Shown here piece by piece: positions 1 to 8,812 of a stretch of DNA of 48,213 nucleotides (within the stretch, counting starts at the first letter, position 1; each line of letters starts with the position of its first letter). The stretch comes from Chloroflexota bacterium (GTDB lineage: Bacteria > Chloroflexota > Dormibacteria > Dormibacterales > Dormibacteraceae): NCBI GenBank assembly GCA_005889495.1, contig VBHA01000003.1:4627-52839 (forward strand), written 5' to 3'. The translations under genes were made by a program, and so were the position numbers. The notes below the pieces were generated by a model that saw nothing but the letters and a program-made list of their open reading frames with translations, made no database searches and was not told where the DNA came from.

Positions 1-1175
1 GTCCGTGTGTTCGGCTTGACGAAGTTCCGTCGCTTCAGCTCTACGGGGTCGATGTCCAGGTCGCGGGCGATCTTCTCCAGGTGCAGCTCCAGGGCGAACC
101 GCGGCTGCGGCGTGCCGTGGCCGCGCTTGGGGCCGCATGGCGGCTTGTTGGTGAAGACCCGGCAGCCCTCGAAGCGATAGGCGGGGATGTCGTAGGTGAC
201 GGTCTGCAGCGCGCCTGTATAGAAGGTCGAGGCGACCCCGTAAGAACCGTAGGCTCCGCCGTCCAGCGCGCTCCGGAAGTGCATCGCGACGATGCGGCCG
301 TCGCGCGTGACGCCCGTGCGCACCCACATCAGGACCGGGTGCCGGCCGCGATGGGCGTAGAACACCTCCTCGCGGGTCAGCGTGCACTTGACGGGCCGGC
401 CGGTGAGCATCGCGAGCTTGGCGACGATGATCTCGTGGGCGAAGGGGTCGGTCTTGCCGCCGAACCCGCCGCCGTGCGCGGCGCCGATGACACGGATGCG
501 GTGCATCGGCAGCTCCAGCACCTTGGACAGCGCGCGGTGGACGTAGTGCACGACCTGTGTCGACGACCAGAGCGTGACCTTGCCGTCGACGCACGTGGCG
601 ATCGCGCTGTGCTGCTCCATCGGGAGGTGCGTGTTGCCCTGGAAGAAGAAGACGTCCTCGCGCACGTGGTCGGCCCGCGCGAATCCTCCTTCGATGTCGC
701 CGAACTCGAGCGCTACGAGCTTGTGGATGTTGTTCGGGCCGCCGTAGTCCTGGATGCGCTCGTCCTTCGATGGCTCGAGCGCGGCCTCGATCGACATCAC
801 GGGCTCGAGCAGCTCGTACTCCACCTCGACCGCGTCGCAGGCCGCGGCGGCGATCTCCTCCTCCGTCGCCGCCACGGCGACGATGGGGTCGCCTACGTAA
901 CGCGCCTTCTCATGCTCCAGCGCGCGCTCGTCCTGGGTGACCGGGAGGATGCCGAACCTGACCGGTAGGTCCGCGCCCGTGATCACCGCGACGACGCCCG
1001 GGATCCTGCGGGCGGCCGACGTGTCGATGGAGACGATCCTCGCGTGCGGATGTGGGCTGCGCAGGATCCTGCAGTGCAGCGTCCGCGCGGGAAGCATGTC
1101 GTCGGCGTAGACGGCGCGGCCTGTGACCTTGGCGGCGCCGTCGACCTTGGGGAGAGGCTTGCCGACGACCCTCAT
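1..1175 (-). CDS. Molybdenum hydroxylase large (Mo-binding) subunit, 3' end outside window
   Basis: Xanthine dehydrogenase / CO dehydrogenase / 4-hydroxybenzoyl-CoA reductase superfamily large subunit, which binds the molybdopterin cofactor and the substrate. About 391 N-terminal residues are visible of a usual 750-800. It opens with the family-typical RVVGKPLPKVDGAAKVTGRA. The Mo-site loop GGGFGGKTDPFAHE lies near residues 235-248 and DPVELKRRNFV near the window edge. The FGGKTDPF context resembles aromatic CoA-ester reductases more than CoxL, but the substrate cannot be fixed. The ATG start overlaps the stop of the 2Fe-2S subunit gene as ATGA, so the two are translationally coupled. An FAD subunit is not visible and may lie beyond position 1. 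Confidence 0.9.
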   Translation of the reverse strand, partial: MRVVGKPLPKVDGAAKVTGRAVYADDMLPARTLHCRILRSPHPHARIVSIDTSAARRIPGVVAVITGADLPVRFGILPVTQDERALEHEKARYVGDPIVAVAATEEEIAAAACDAVEVEYELLEPVMSIEAALEPSKDERIQDYGGPNNIHKLVALEFGDIEGGFARADHVREDVFFFQGNTHLPMEQHSAIATCVDGKVTLWSSTQVVHYVHRALSKVLELPMHRIRVIGAAHGGGFGGKTDPFAHEIIVAKLAMLTGRPVKCTLTREEVFYAHRGRHPVLMWVRTGVTRDGRIVAMHFRSALDGGAYGSYGVASTFYTGALQTVTYDIPAYRFEGCRVFTNKPPCGPKRGHGTPQPRFALELHLEKIARDLDIDPVELKRRNFVKPNTR

Positions 1176-1666
1176 CTCATCCTATCCGCGGCGAGCTCCA
1201 CAGCCTGCAGGATCTTCGTGTAGCCGGTGCACCGGCACAGGTTGCCGGCGAGCGCCTCGCGGATCTCGTCGCGCGTCGGCCGCGGATTCTCCTCGAGCAG
1301 CGAGCGCGCGGACAGGAGGATTCCGGGTGTGCAGTAACCGCACTGCGCCGCCCCGAGCTCGGCGAACGCGGCCTGCAGCGGATGCAGCTCGGAGCCAGAG
1401 GCCATGCCTTCGACGGTCGTGATCGCGCGGCCTTCGAGCTGGATCGGGAGCAACAGGCAGCTCAGCTGCGGCTTGCCATCGACCAGCACCGTGCAGGTCC
1501 CGCACTCGCCCAGCTCGCAGCCGTGCTTGGTGCCGGTGAGCTGCATTTCCTCGCGCAGGATCTCGAGCAGCGTCTTGTGCACCGGCGCGAGCAGCTGTCT
1601 TGTCTCGCCATTGACGTTCAGCGCCAGGACGACGCGCTCGACTTCGCGCAAGATCTCGTTCTTCAC
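1172..1666 (-). CDS. Molybdenum hydroxylase small subunit, two [2Fe-2S] clusters
   Basis: 164 residues, the usual length for the electron-transfer subunit of xanthine dehydrogenase-type enzymes. The N-terminal plant-ferredoxin-like cluster is bound by Cys50, Cys55, Cys58 and Cys70 (KHGCELGECGTC). The C-terminal four-helix cluster is bound by Cys109, Cys112, Cys144 and Cys146 (QCGYCTPG, NLCRCTGY). The start is a GTG that overlaps the stop of the upstream HAD gene as GTGA; longer readings only run antisense through that gene. It forms an operon with the HAD-like gene and the Mo-binding subunit, both joined by 4-base overlaps. Confidence 0.93.
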   Translation of the reverse strand: MKNEILREVERVVLALNVNGETRQLLAPVHKTLLEILREEMQLTGTKHGCELGECGTCTVLVDGKPQLSCLLLPIQLEGRAITTVEGMASGSELHPLQAAFAELGAAQCGYCTPGILLSARSLLEENPRPTRDEIREALAGNLCRCTGYTKILQAVELAADRMR

Positions 1667-2418
1667 TGCGATCCGAGCATATCCCTGACCGCCTGCGCGC
1701 ATGCCCAGAGGTCCGGCGCCACGGCATGGGCCCGACTCGCCGCCGGCTTGGGGTCGTCGGGGTGGACCAGGATCGTCCACATGCCCAGGGTGAGCGCTGG
1801 TGCTATGTCGTTCTCCTCGCGGTTGCCGATGACGACGCAGCGGTCTGCTGTCGTGCCGGCCCAGCGCATGGCCGCCTCGAAGACCGCCGGGTGCGGCTTG
1901 AGATGGCCCGCGTCGACCGAGGTCACGATGCCGTCGATGTGCTCGGCCATGCCGAGCAGGCGGAAGTCCTCCCAGTAACTGTCGGCGTCGCGCCAGTAGG
2001 TGTTGCTCGCGATCACGTTTCGGATGCCAAGGCGGCATAGCTCCGCGAGCAGGTCGACCGCGCCCGGCAGCGGCTGCATGCGGTCCGAGACCGGGATCGA
2101 CATGGCGCGCCGCAGGCGCCGGATGGTGTCGGTATCGGCCGGCAGCCCGCAGCGACCGAGACACCCGGCGATCAGCGTCTCCGCCGGCGAGTCGATGGAG
2201 ACCTGGTTCTCGGTCGAGATGGTGCGCGCCTCGTCGCCCGGCCGGCTGCTTTCGATCAGGTCGTCGGCCAGAGTTTCGACGGCGGCCGCCTCTACTCCCT
2301 GCATCGCGGCCCTGATCCTGAGCCGGCGTCCGGCGGCATCAGCCTTGCGGATCGGCCAGGAATTCGGCCACAGTGTGCCGCCAACGTCGATGAGCGCGAC
2401 CTCGAGGGCTCTCGGCAC
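1663..2418 (-). CDS. HAD-superfamily hydrolase-like protein
   Basis: 251 residues with the HAD order of motifs. Motif I is IDVGGTLW at residues 10-17; the nucleophile Asp11 is present but the second Asp of DxD is Gly13. A Ser/Thr-containing motif II (VIASNTYW), a motif III lysine (HLKPHPAVF) and a motif IV-like GNREEND follow. Loss of the general-acid Asp is more typical of phosphonatase/dehalogenase-like or weak phosphatases, so the activity is uncertain. It is the first gene of the Mo-hydroxylase operon and overlaps the 2Fe-2S gene by 4 bases. A role in processing the same substrate is only inferred from position. Confidence 0.75.
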   Translation of the reverse strand: MPRALEVALIDVGGTLWPNSWPIRKADAAGRRLRIRAAMQGVEAAAVETLADDLIESSRPGDEARTISTENQVSIDSPAETLIAGCLGRCGLPADTDTIRRLRRAMSIPVSDRMQPLPGAVDLLAELCRLGIRNVIASNTYWRDADSYWEDFRLLGMAEHIDGIVTSVDAGHLKPHPAVFEAAMRWAGTTADRCVVIGNREENDIAPALTLGMWTILVHPDDPKPAASRAHAVAPDLWACAQAVRDMLGSQ

Positions 2419-2425
2419 TGCTAGC

Positions 2426-2431
2426 TATCAT
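2426..2431 (+). promoter_or_regulatory. Candidate -10 element of aroC (leaderless start)
   Basis: TATCAT ends 7 bases before the aroC ATG. This would put the transcript start on or next to the start codon. There is no Shine-Dalgarno sequence. The whole gap to the divergent HAD gene is 20 bp, so any -35 box would lie inside that gene. Confidence 0.35.
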
Positions 2432-2438
2432 CGCCTCA

Positions 2439-3593
2439 ATGCTCCGATTTCTCACCTCGGGGGAGTCGCATGGACCCCAGCTCACGGTTGTGATCGAAGG
2501 TCTGCCGGCAGGTCTCGAGATCGCCGAGGAGGACCTTCGCCGCGACCTTGCCCGCAGGCAGGGCGGTCACGGCCGTGGCGGACGTCAGAAGATCGAGACC
2601 GACGTCGCCCGGATCGTCAGCGGCGTGCGCGGCGGCTACACGATCGGCAGCCCCGTCACGCTGGTCCTCGAGAACAAGGACCACGTCAACTGGACCGGCC
2701 AGATGACAGCGTCGAAAGAAGGCTACGAGCCGAAGGTCGTGACCAGGCTGCGGCCGGGCCACGCCGACCTCGCCGGGGCGCTCAAGTACGGCCACACGGA
2801 CATCCGCAACGTGCTCGAGCGCTCGTCGGCGCGAGAGACGGCGACCCGGGTCGCCGCGGGTGGCATCGCCCGCAAGCTGCTCGGCCACTTCGGCATCGAC
2901 GTGGTCAGCTTCACGCAGTCGATCGGTACCGTCGACATCGGCTTCGAAGGCTGCGACCCAGACATCCTCACCGAGGACGACGTCGAGCGCTCGCCCGTGC
3001 GCTGCCCGGACCCCGAGGCATCGAAGCAGATGGTCGCGGCGATCGATCAGGCGGCCGAGGAGGGCGACACGCTGGGCGGCACTTTTCGAGTCATCGCGCG
3101 TGGCGTGCCTCCCGGGCTCGGGAGCTACGTGCACTGGGACCGCAAGCTCGACGGCCGGCTCGCCCAGGCCGTGCTGTCGATCAACGCGGTCAAGGGGGTC
3201 GAGTTCGGCGCGGGCTTCCAGGGCGCCGCGAGGCGGGGCTCTGATTTTCATGATGAGATCGACTACCAGGAGGGCCGCTTCCGGCACCTGACCAACCGCG
3301 CGGGCGGGCTCACCGGCGGCGTGACCAACGGCGAGCCGATCGACCTTCGGGTGGCGATCAAGCCCATCTCGACGATGAAAAAGCCGATGCGGTCGATCGA
3401 CCTCAACACCAAGGAGAAGACGGAGGCGCACTACGAGCGCAGCGACGTCTGCGTCGTCCCGGCGGCGGGCGTGATCGGCGAGTCCGTGGTGGCGCTCACC
3501 CTGGCGGACGCGCTGCTCGAGAAGTTCGGCGGTGACTCGATGGCCGAGCTCGAACGCAACTACCGTTCATACGTGGAGTCGATCGCGCAATAG
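2439..3593 (+). CDS. aroC: Chorismate synthase
   Basis: Converts 5-enolpyruvylshikimate-3-phosphate to chorismate using reduced FMN, the last common step of aromatic amino-acid synthesis. 384 residues, normal length. The family signatures are present: SGESHGP at residues 7-13, RRQGGHGRGGRQKIETD with the phosphate-binding arginines, and GVEFGAGF. The ATG start gives the expected MLRFLTSGESHG N-terminus. It is followed at a 5-base gap by the CoA-transferase genes, which may be co-transcribed but have no obvious pathway link. Confidence 0.97.
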   Translation: MLRFLTSGESHGPQLTVVIEGLPAGLEIAEEDLRRDLARRQGGHGRGGRQKIETDVARIVSGVRGGYTIGSPVTLVLENKDHVNWTGQMTASKEGYEPKVVTRLRPGHADLAGALKYGHTDIRNVLERSSARETATRVAAGGIARKLLGHFGIDVVSFTQSIGTVDIGFEGCDPDILTEDDVERSPVRCPDPEASKQMVAAIDQAAEEGDTLGGTFRVIARGVPPGLGSYVHWDRKLDGRLAQAVLSINAVKGVEFGAGFQGAARRGSDFHDEIDYQEGRFRHLTNRAGGLTGGVTNGEPIDLRVAIKPISTMKKPMRSIDLNTKEKTEAHYERSDVCVVPAAGVIGESVVALTLADALLEKFGGDSMAELERNYRSYVESIAQ

Positions 3594-3598
3594 ACAAG

Positions 3599-4447
3599 GT
3601 GATGTCGATGGCCCAGGCCATCGAGCGATTCGTTCCGGACGGCGCCAGGGTGGCGATGGGAGTCGCGCTCGAGCCGCTGATCCCGTTCGCGGCGGGACAC
3701 GAGATCATCCGCCAGAGACGCCGTGACCTCGAGCTGGTGGGGCCGATCTCCGACTCTCTCTTCGACCAGATGATCGGCGCGGGCTGTGTTCGCCAGGTCA
3801 CGGCGGCCTGGGTGGGCAATGTGTCGGAGGGCCTCGGGCACTGTTACCGCCGCGCCGCCGAACAGGGCATACCACGGTCGATCGTGATCCACGACCACAC
3901 GAACTTCTCGATCGCGCTCGCACTGTGGGCCGCCGCGTGGAACGCTCCGTACATCCCGTCGCGAACGCCGCTGGGAAGCGACATCCTCAACCGGAACCCG
4001 GGTCTGGAGATGGATGGCGATTTGGTGCGTGTTCATGCCGTGCGGCCAGACGTGGCGATTGTGCACGTGCAGCGCTGCGATGCAGAGGGACACGCGCAGG
4101 CGTGGGGGCCGATGGGCATCACAGAAGAGGCCGGGCTCGCGGCATCCAGCGTGATAATCACCTGCGAGGATCTCGTCGACCCCGCCGTCGTGCTCAGGCA
4201 CCCCAACCGGGTCCTGTTTCCCGAAACGAAGGTGGCGGCCGTAGTGCGCGAACCGGGAGGTGCGCACCCGTCGCCGGTGCAGGGCTACTTCAACCGCGAC
4301 CACGCCTTCTACCGCGACTATGCCCAGGCGTCGCGCACGCGTGAGGGTTTCGATGCGTGGCTCGAGCAATGGGTGCTGGACCTGCCCGACCGATCGACCT
4401 ATCTTTCGCGGATCGACCTGGGGGCGCTGCGTATGAGCGATGAGTGA
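3599..4447 (+). CDS. Family I CoA-transferase, alpha subunit
   Basis: 282 residues resembling the alpha subunits of glutaconate and 3-oxoacid CoA-transferases, with the glycine-rich CoA-binding start (GARVAMGVALEPLIPFAAGHE) and an extended alpha/beta core. The first start is GTG; ATGs follow one and three codons later. It overlaps the beta-subunit gene by 8 bases, so the pair is coupled. The acyl substrate cannot be told from sequence. An IpdA-like (steroid ring) or glutaconate-type enzyme is possible. Confidence 0.85.
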   Translation: MMSMAQAIERFVPDGARVAMGVALEPLIPFAAGHEIIRQRRRDLELVGPISDSLFDQMIGAGCVRQVTAAWVGNVSEGLGHCYRRAAEQGIPRSIVIHDHTNFSIALALWAAAWNAPYIPSRTPLGSDILNRNPGLEMDGDLVRVHAVRPDVAIVHVQRCDAEGHAQAWGPMGITEEAGLAASSVIITCEDLVDPAVVLRHPNRVLFPETKVAAVVREPGGAHPSPVQGYFNRDHAFYRDYAQASRTREGFDAWLEQWVLDLPDRSTYLSRIDLGALRMSDE

Positions 4448-5213
4448 AGCGCCCTACACCGAACAGGAGCTGATGGTCGCGGTCGCGTCGCGCGAGATCC
4501 GCGACGGCGACCTCGTCTTCGTCGGCATGCGGCTTCCGATCCTCGCCTATGCGGTGGCGCGCAATTCGCACGCCCCGACCGCTCGCGGCCTCTTCGAGGT
4601 CGGCTTGATGCGCGACCAGCCGGCGACCGAATTCCTGGGCACGATGGGCGATCCGCCGAACGTCGCCGGCGCGCTGTGGGCGACACGCATGTCGAACGTC
4701 ATGGCCCTCCTGGCGCAGGGACTGGTCGATCTGGGCTTCATCGGCGGCGCCGAGGTGGACCGTTTCGGCAACCTGAACACCTCGTACGTCGGCGACCCGG
4801 CGCGGCCGAAGGTCAAGCTTCCGGGAAGCGGCGGAGGGGCCGACATCGCAATCCTGAGCCGGCGCTGGGTGACGCTTATGCGGCACGAGCGCCGCCGCCT
4901 CGTCAAGGACGTCTCCTTCATCACCTCGCCCGGCTTCGGCGACGGCTCGCCGGGATGGCGCGGGCGCCATGGGCTTCTCGGCGGAGGGCCCGCCGCGATC
5001 ATCACGACTCTTTGCGTCTTGCGTTTCCCGCTCGGAGGCGGCGAGGCCTACGTGGCTTCGGTCCACCCGGGACGGACCTTCGCCGAGGTGCGGAGCGAGA
5101 CGGCCTGGGACATCAGGGCCGCCGACGATATGAGCGAAACGCCGGCGCCGACCGATGCCGAGCTGGCCTCGATCCGTCGCTTCGACCCCGGAGGCTTCTG
5201 GACCCGCGGTTAG
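4440..5213 (+). CDS. Family I CoA-transferase, beta subunit
   Basis: 257 residues. Glu53 in the context LFEVG sits where the catalytic glutamate of glutaconate CoA-transferase beta (Glu54) lies, and the glycine-rich GSGGGADIA loop is present. Glu53 would carry the CoA thioester during transfer. It pairs with the alpha subunit directly upstream. The ATG lies inside the last codons of the alpha gene. The gene ends 12 bases before the convergent rsgA. Confidence 0.85.
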   Translation: MSEAPYTEQELMVAVASREIRDGDLVFVGMRLPILAYAVARNSHAPTARGLFEVGLMRDQPATEFLGTMGDPPNVAGALWATRMSNVMALLAQGLVDLGFIGGAEVDRFGNLNTSYVGDPARPKVKLPGSGGGADIAILSRRWVTLMRHERRRLVKDVSFITSPGFGDGSPGWRGRHGLLGGGPAAIITTLCVLRFPLGGGEAYVASVHPGRTFAEVRSETAWDIRAADDMSETPAPTDAELASIRRFDPGGFWTRG

Positions 5214-5225
5214 AAGCCCCCGGGG

Positions 5226-6251
5226 TCACGGCCGCGCGCGCTCACGCGCGGCCGTGGTGATGCGCTTCCACTTCTTGCGCTCCTCGATCTGCAGGCGCGC
5301 GCTCGAGCGGACTTCGATGGAACGGAGCTCGCGCAGCAGCTTGCGGTAGCTCTCGAGGCGGTCGCGGTCAAGCGTTTCATCCGCCAGGGCAGCCTTGATC
5401 GCACAGCCCGGCTCCGTGTCGTGAGCGCAATCGCTGAACCTGCACTGGAGCGCGAGCGCCTCGACGTCCTCGAACAGGTGGTCGATCCCCTCGTCGCCCT
5501 GCCACAGCTGCGCCTCGCGAAGGCCGGGCGTGTCGATGATCATGCCGCCGCCCGGCAGCTGCACCAGTTGGCGATGGCTCGTCGCGTGCCTTCCCTGTCC
5601 GGACGCCCCGTGGATCTCGCGCGTCCGCAGCAGCTCGGTGCCGAGGATGGTGTTGACGAGGGTGGACTTGCCCGCTCCCGACGGACCGAGCAGCACGCCG
5701 GTCCGGGCCGGGCGCAGCTCGTCCAGGACCGCCTCGACGCCTTCGCCGGTGACGCTGCTGGTGACGATCACCGGCGTCCCGGCGGAAACCGCCGCGAGGT
5801 CTGCCTCCGTCGCCTCGATCGAGTGGGCGACGTCGGCCTTGGTGACCAGGACGACCGGCACGGCCCCGCTCTGCCACGCCATGGTCAGGAAGCGCTCGAT
5901 CCTCCGCACGTTGACGTCGGTCGCCGCCGCCACGACGAAGGCGACGTCGACGTTCGCCGCGAGGACCTGCCGGCGGTTCTCGTTGCCGGCTGCCCGGCGC
6001 GAAAAGACGGTGCGGCGCTCGACGATTCCCCGGATCTCGCCGCCGGCGAGGGTCACCCAGTCGCCGACGGCCGGGTCGACGTGCCGGGCCATCGCCCGCT
6101 GAGCGCAAGCGCCGTCATGGACGAGGTAGCTGGCCCCATGGTCGGCGATCACGCGCGCAGCCACGGCGCCCGGCGGCGCGATCTCGATGAAGCTTTCCGC
6201 GAAACGGGAATCCCAGCCCAGCGATGCGAGCTGGAAAGTAGAACTGGACAA
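5226..6251 (-). CDS. rsgA: Ribosome small-subunit-dependent GTPase A
   Basis: 341 residues; a late 30S ribosome assembly GTPase. The order is an N-terminal OB fold (about 25-95), a circularly permuted GTPase domain (TKAD at 137-140 before the P-loop GPSGAGKST at 189-197, then DTPG at 240-243) and a C-terminal zinc-binding helical domain (Cys270, Cys275, His277, Cys283). The permuted G-motif order is diagnostic of the YjeQ/RsgA family. The start is TTG with a strong GGAGGAG ahead of it. The stop codon is embedded in a perfect hairpin. Confidence 0.95.
   Translation of the reverse strand: MSSSTFQLASLGWDSRFAESFIEIAPPGAVAARVIADHGASYLVHDGACAQRAMARHVDPAVGDWVTLAGGEIRGIVERRTVFSRRAAGNENRRQVLAANVDVAFVVAAATDVNVRRIERFLTMAWQSGAVPVVLVTKADVAHSIEATEADLAAVSAGTPVIVTSSVTGEGVEAVLDELRPARTGVLLGPSGAGKSTLVNTILGTELLRTREIHGASGQGRHATSHRQLVQLPGGGMIIDTPGLREAQLWQGDEGIDHLFEDVEALALQCRFSDCAHDTEPGCAIKAALADETLDRDRLESYRKLLRELRSIEVRSSARLQIEERKKWKRITTAARERARP
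5227..5256. terminator. Perfect 12-bp hairpin between convergent genes
   Basis: Arms CACGGCCGCGCG and CGCGCGGCCGTG are separated by six bases. It lies 13 bases after the CoA-transferase beta stop and overlaps the last codons of rsgA. There is no T-tract on either side, so it is at best a non-canonical bidirectional terminator. The symmetry itself is clear. Confidence 0.45.
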
Positions 6252-6308
6252 CTCTGACTCCTCCGAACCACAGGTGGGCGATGTCGGTCCGCCCAGGTGC
6301 CGGAGTGT

Positions 6309-6368
6309 CTAGAGGGCGCCTCCGGAGGCGGCCGACGGCCGGGAATTCGTGATCACTTCTTCAGCCAT
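6309..6368 (-). other. Possible 19-codon small ORF behind a strong ribosome-binding site
   Basis: In the 154-base gap between the enoyl-CoA hydratase gene and rsgA, on the same strand as both, GGAGGTG sits 8 bases before an ATG that opens a 19-residue reading frame (MAEEVITNSRPSAASGGAL). The Shine-Dalgarno sequence is as good as any in the window. No homology is recognised. It could be a leader peptide, a real microprotein or a remnant of a longer gene. The rest of the gap shows nothing else recognisable apart from the small palindrome CCTCCGGAGG within this frame. Confidence 0.25.
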
Positions 6369-6405
6369 GACAACGCCACCTCCTTGCTTGATTTCGTCGG
6401 AGATC

Positions 6406-7182
6406 TTACTCCCCTTTGAAGTCGGGTTTTCTCTTCTCGCCGAAGGCCTTGATCCCCTCATTCGCGTCCCGGGAGACGAACACGCGGCTGATCGCCTCGC
6501 GCTCGATCGCCAGTCCGAGGTCGAGGGGCGCGCCGAAACCCTGCGTGACGGCGAGCTTGGCGTGCCCGAGCGCCACGCTCGGACCCGCGGCGATCTTCGT
6601 CGCGTAAGCGATCGCTCCCTCGCGGCACGCGGCGGCGTCCGGAAACAGCCGGTCGACCAGCCCGGCCTCGCCGGCCTGCGCTGGATTCATCGTGGTCGCG
6701 TTGATGATCAGGTCGAGTCCCTTCGAAAGACCCACGAGCCGGGGCAGGCGCTGCGTGCCGCCCGACCCGGGGAAGAGGCCCAGGCTGATCTCGGGTAGGC
6801 CGATCTGATACGAGCCCTCGGCCGCAAATCGCAGGTCGCACGCAAGCGCGAGCTCGAAGCCTCCGCCGAGGCAGTGCCCCGCGATCGCGGCGATGAAGAT
6901 GATCGGCGTGTTCTCCATCTTCCGAAACGCTTCGTGGGCCATGATCGCGGTCATCACGCGCGACCTCGTGGTGCCGGCGCCGAAAGCGCTCACGTCGGCA
7001 CCGGCGGAGAAGAACTTCTCCGACGCGCTCGTGACCACCACGGCATGGATGTCCTCGTCGCCGCGCGCGTCGTCGACAGCCCCGGCGAACTCTCTCAGGA
7101 ACGCGTAGTCGTAACTGTTGGCTGGCGGGCGGTCGAGGACCAGCAGACCGACGCCACCCTGCTTCTCCAATCTGACCGGCAT
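6406..7182 (-). CDS. Enoyl-CoA hydratase/isomerase family protein
   Basis: 258 residues from the ATG at 7182, the usual crotonase length; a TTG 45 bases upstream would add an atypical extension. Crotonase features are the oxyanion-hole loops (FFSAGADVSAF and AGHCLGGGFELAL) and the two catalytic glutamates, in GGGFELAL and in LPEISLGLFPGSGG. It likely hydrates or isomerises an acyl-CoA in fatty-acid or aromatic-acid breakdown. It faces away from the aldehyde dehydrogenase gene, sharing a 59-base divergent region. Confidence 0.9.
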   Translation of the reverse strand: MPVRLEKQGGVGLLVLDRPPANSYDYAFLREFAGAVDDARGDEDIHAVVVTSASEKFFSAGADVSAFGAGTTRSRVMTAIMAHEAFRKMENTPIIFIAAIAGHCLGGGFELALACDLRFAAEGSYQIGLPEISLGLFPGSGGTQRLPRLVGLSKGLDLIINATTMNPAQAGEAGLVDRLFPDAAACREGAIAYATKIAAGPSVALGHAKLAVTQGFGAPLDLGLAIEREAISRVFVSRDANEGIKAFGEKRKPDFKGE

Positions 7183-7241
7183 ATCGAACCCGATAACCTT
7201 AACCAAGTACCTGAACCACGAATCCAACGGGGGTGCCGCGA

Positions 7242-8569
7242 ATGGCGACGATGATCATCGAAGGCGACCGGACCAAGGCCGCTTCCGGCAAGACGTACGA
7301 GGTCCGCAACCCGGCCACCGGCGAGGTCGTGGACGAGGTCCCCGCGGGCGGACCCGCCGACGTCGACAAGGCCGCGCAGGCCGCGGCCCGGGCTTTCACG
7401 ACCAGGGCAAGACGATCCTCGAGTCGCGGCTGGAAGCGAGGCGTTTTGGCGAGAACATCGGGTGGTTCGCGGACCTCGCGGACAAGGTCCACGGCCAGTA
7501 CGTCCGGCTCCCCGACCTCACCACGTACGGCCTCGTCGTGCGCAAGCCGATCGGCGTTTGCGGTGCCATCGTGCCGTGGAACTTCCCGCTCACGCTTGCC
7601 GCCAACAAGGTCGCGCCCGCGATCGCGGCGGGCAATACGGTGGTGCTCAAGCCCGCGAGCACCACGCCACTGGCAACGCTCGCGTGCATCGAGGCTCTGA
7701 TCGAGGGCGGCCTGCCTGAAGGCGTGGTCAACGTCGTCATCGGGCAGGCCACCGGAGAGGCGATCGTCGAGCATCCGCTCATCCGCAAGGTCGCCCTCAC
7801 CGGGTCGACTCCGACGGGCAAGCGGGTGATGGTCAAGGCGGCCGAGTCGCTGAAGAAGGTGACGCTCGAGCTCGGCGGGAGCGACCCATGCATCGTGCTG
7901 GACGACGCCGACCTCGAAGGCGCCGCGCGTGCGATCTCGGTCGGACGCTTCTTCAACTGCGGCCAGCAGTGCCTCTCCACCAAGCGGCTCTACGTCCAGG
8001 AGGGTGCATACGACGCGCTGCTCGAGAAGCTCATCGCGCGTGCGTCCAAGCTGAAGCCGGGCAACGGCCTGGACAAGGACAGCCGGATGGGGCCGATGCA
8101 CACGGAGACCCAACGCGCCGAGGTCGAGGCGCAGGTCAAGGACGCGGTCGACCACGGGGCCAAAGTGCTCTTCGGTGGCGGCCGGCCAAAGGGTGAGGAC
8201 TACGAGAAAGGCTGGTTCATCGAGCCGACCATCCTCACCGACGTCCCGGACGGCGCGCGGATGTGGAAGGAGGAGGTCTTCGGCCCCGCGCTGCCGGTGC
8301 GGAAGATCAAAGACCTCGACGAAGGCCTGCGCCTGGCCAACGACTCGCAGTACGGCCTGGGCTCGTCGATCTGGACGAGCAACATGGCGGCGGCGCACCG
8401 CGGCGTGCTGGAGCTCGAGGCCGGGTACACGTGGGTCAACTCGATCGTCATCGCCCACGACGAGCTGCCGTTTGGCGGGACGAAGCAGTCTGGCTTCGGC
8501 AAGGAGCACGGGGTGGAGGCTTTCCTCCAGTACACCGAGGAGAAGTCGGTCGTCTACGGGGGAATTTGA
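7242..8569 (+). pseudogene. Aldehyde dehydrogenase, frame broken by an internal loss near 7397
   Basis: The N-terminus is in one frame (MATMIIEGDRTKAASGKTYE up to QAAARAF at about 7397). The rest is in another frame, starting DQGKTILESRLEAR and running to the stop. The 3' part is a normal NAD(P)-dependent aldehyde dehydrogenase: PWNFPL, the ELGGSDP glutamate, catalytic Cys in FNCGQQCLS, and the C-terminal PFGGTKQSGFGKE. Between ARAF and DQGKT about 35-40 residues expected in the family (the W-R-x-ER-x-LL-x-AD-LI segment) are absent and the frame changes. As written no full-length enzyme is made. An assembly error is as likely as a true pseudogene. Confidence 0.85.
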
Positions 8570-8596
8570 AGTAACTCACCCCGGTAACCAGTTGCC

Positions 8597-8791
8597 GTGA
8601 GGATCGGGCTCGCGGTCTTGGGAGTGCTCGTGCTGCTGGCGGGCGCGGTGTTCGCGGGACAGGGCCTGGGCTACATCCCAGGCAGCTACATGACCGGCGA
8701 CATCAAGTGGTTCTGGATCGGGTCGGCGATGGTCGTCGCCGGGCTGGTGCTGGGCGCGTTCGGACTTCGCCGCACGACCAGGCGAACCTAA
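8597..8791 (+). CDS. Small membrane protein with two transmembrane segments
   Basis: 64 residues from a GTG start. Two hydrophobic helices (about 3-22 and 37-58) flank a conserved-looking GQGLGYIPGSYMTGD loop, and the tail is Arg/Thr-rich and cytoplasmic. The pattern 'GQG-x-IPGS-x-MTG-x-W-x-IG' recurs in short uncharacterised proteins of high-GC Gram-positive bacteria. Function unknown. Confidence 0.7.
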   Translation: MRIGLAVLGVLVLLAGAVFAGQGLGYIPGSYMTGDIKWFWIGSAMVVAGLVLGAFGLRRTTRRT

Positions 8792-8812
8792 ACCGACCGG
8801 AGCGAACCGGTT

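Noticed and set aside
1123-1422. Plus-strand frame over the Mo-hydroxylase genes
   Set aside because: Shadow of the minus-strand 2Fe-2S and Mo-binding subunit genes.
2439-5213. aroC and CoA-transferase genes as one functional pathway
   Set aside because: Spacing suggests co-transcription, but no known reaction links chorismate synthesis to this CoA-transferase.
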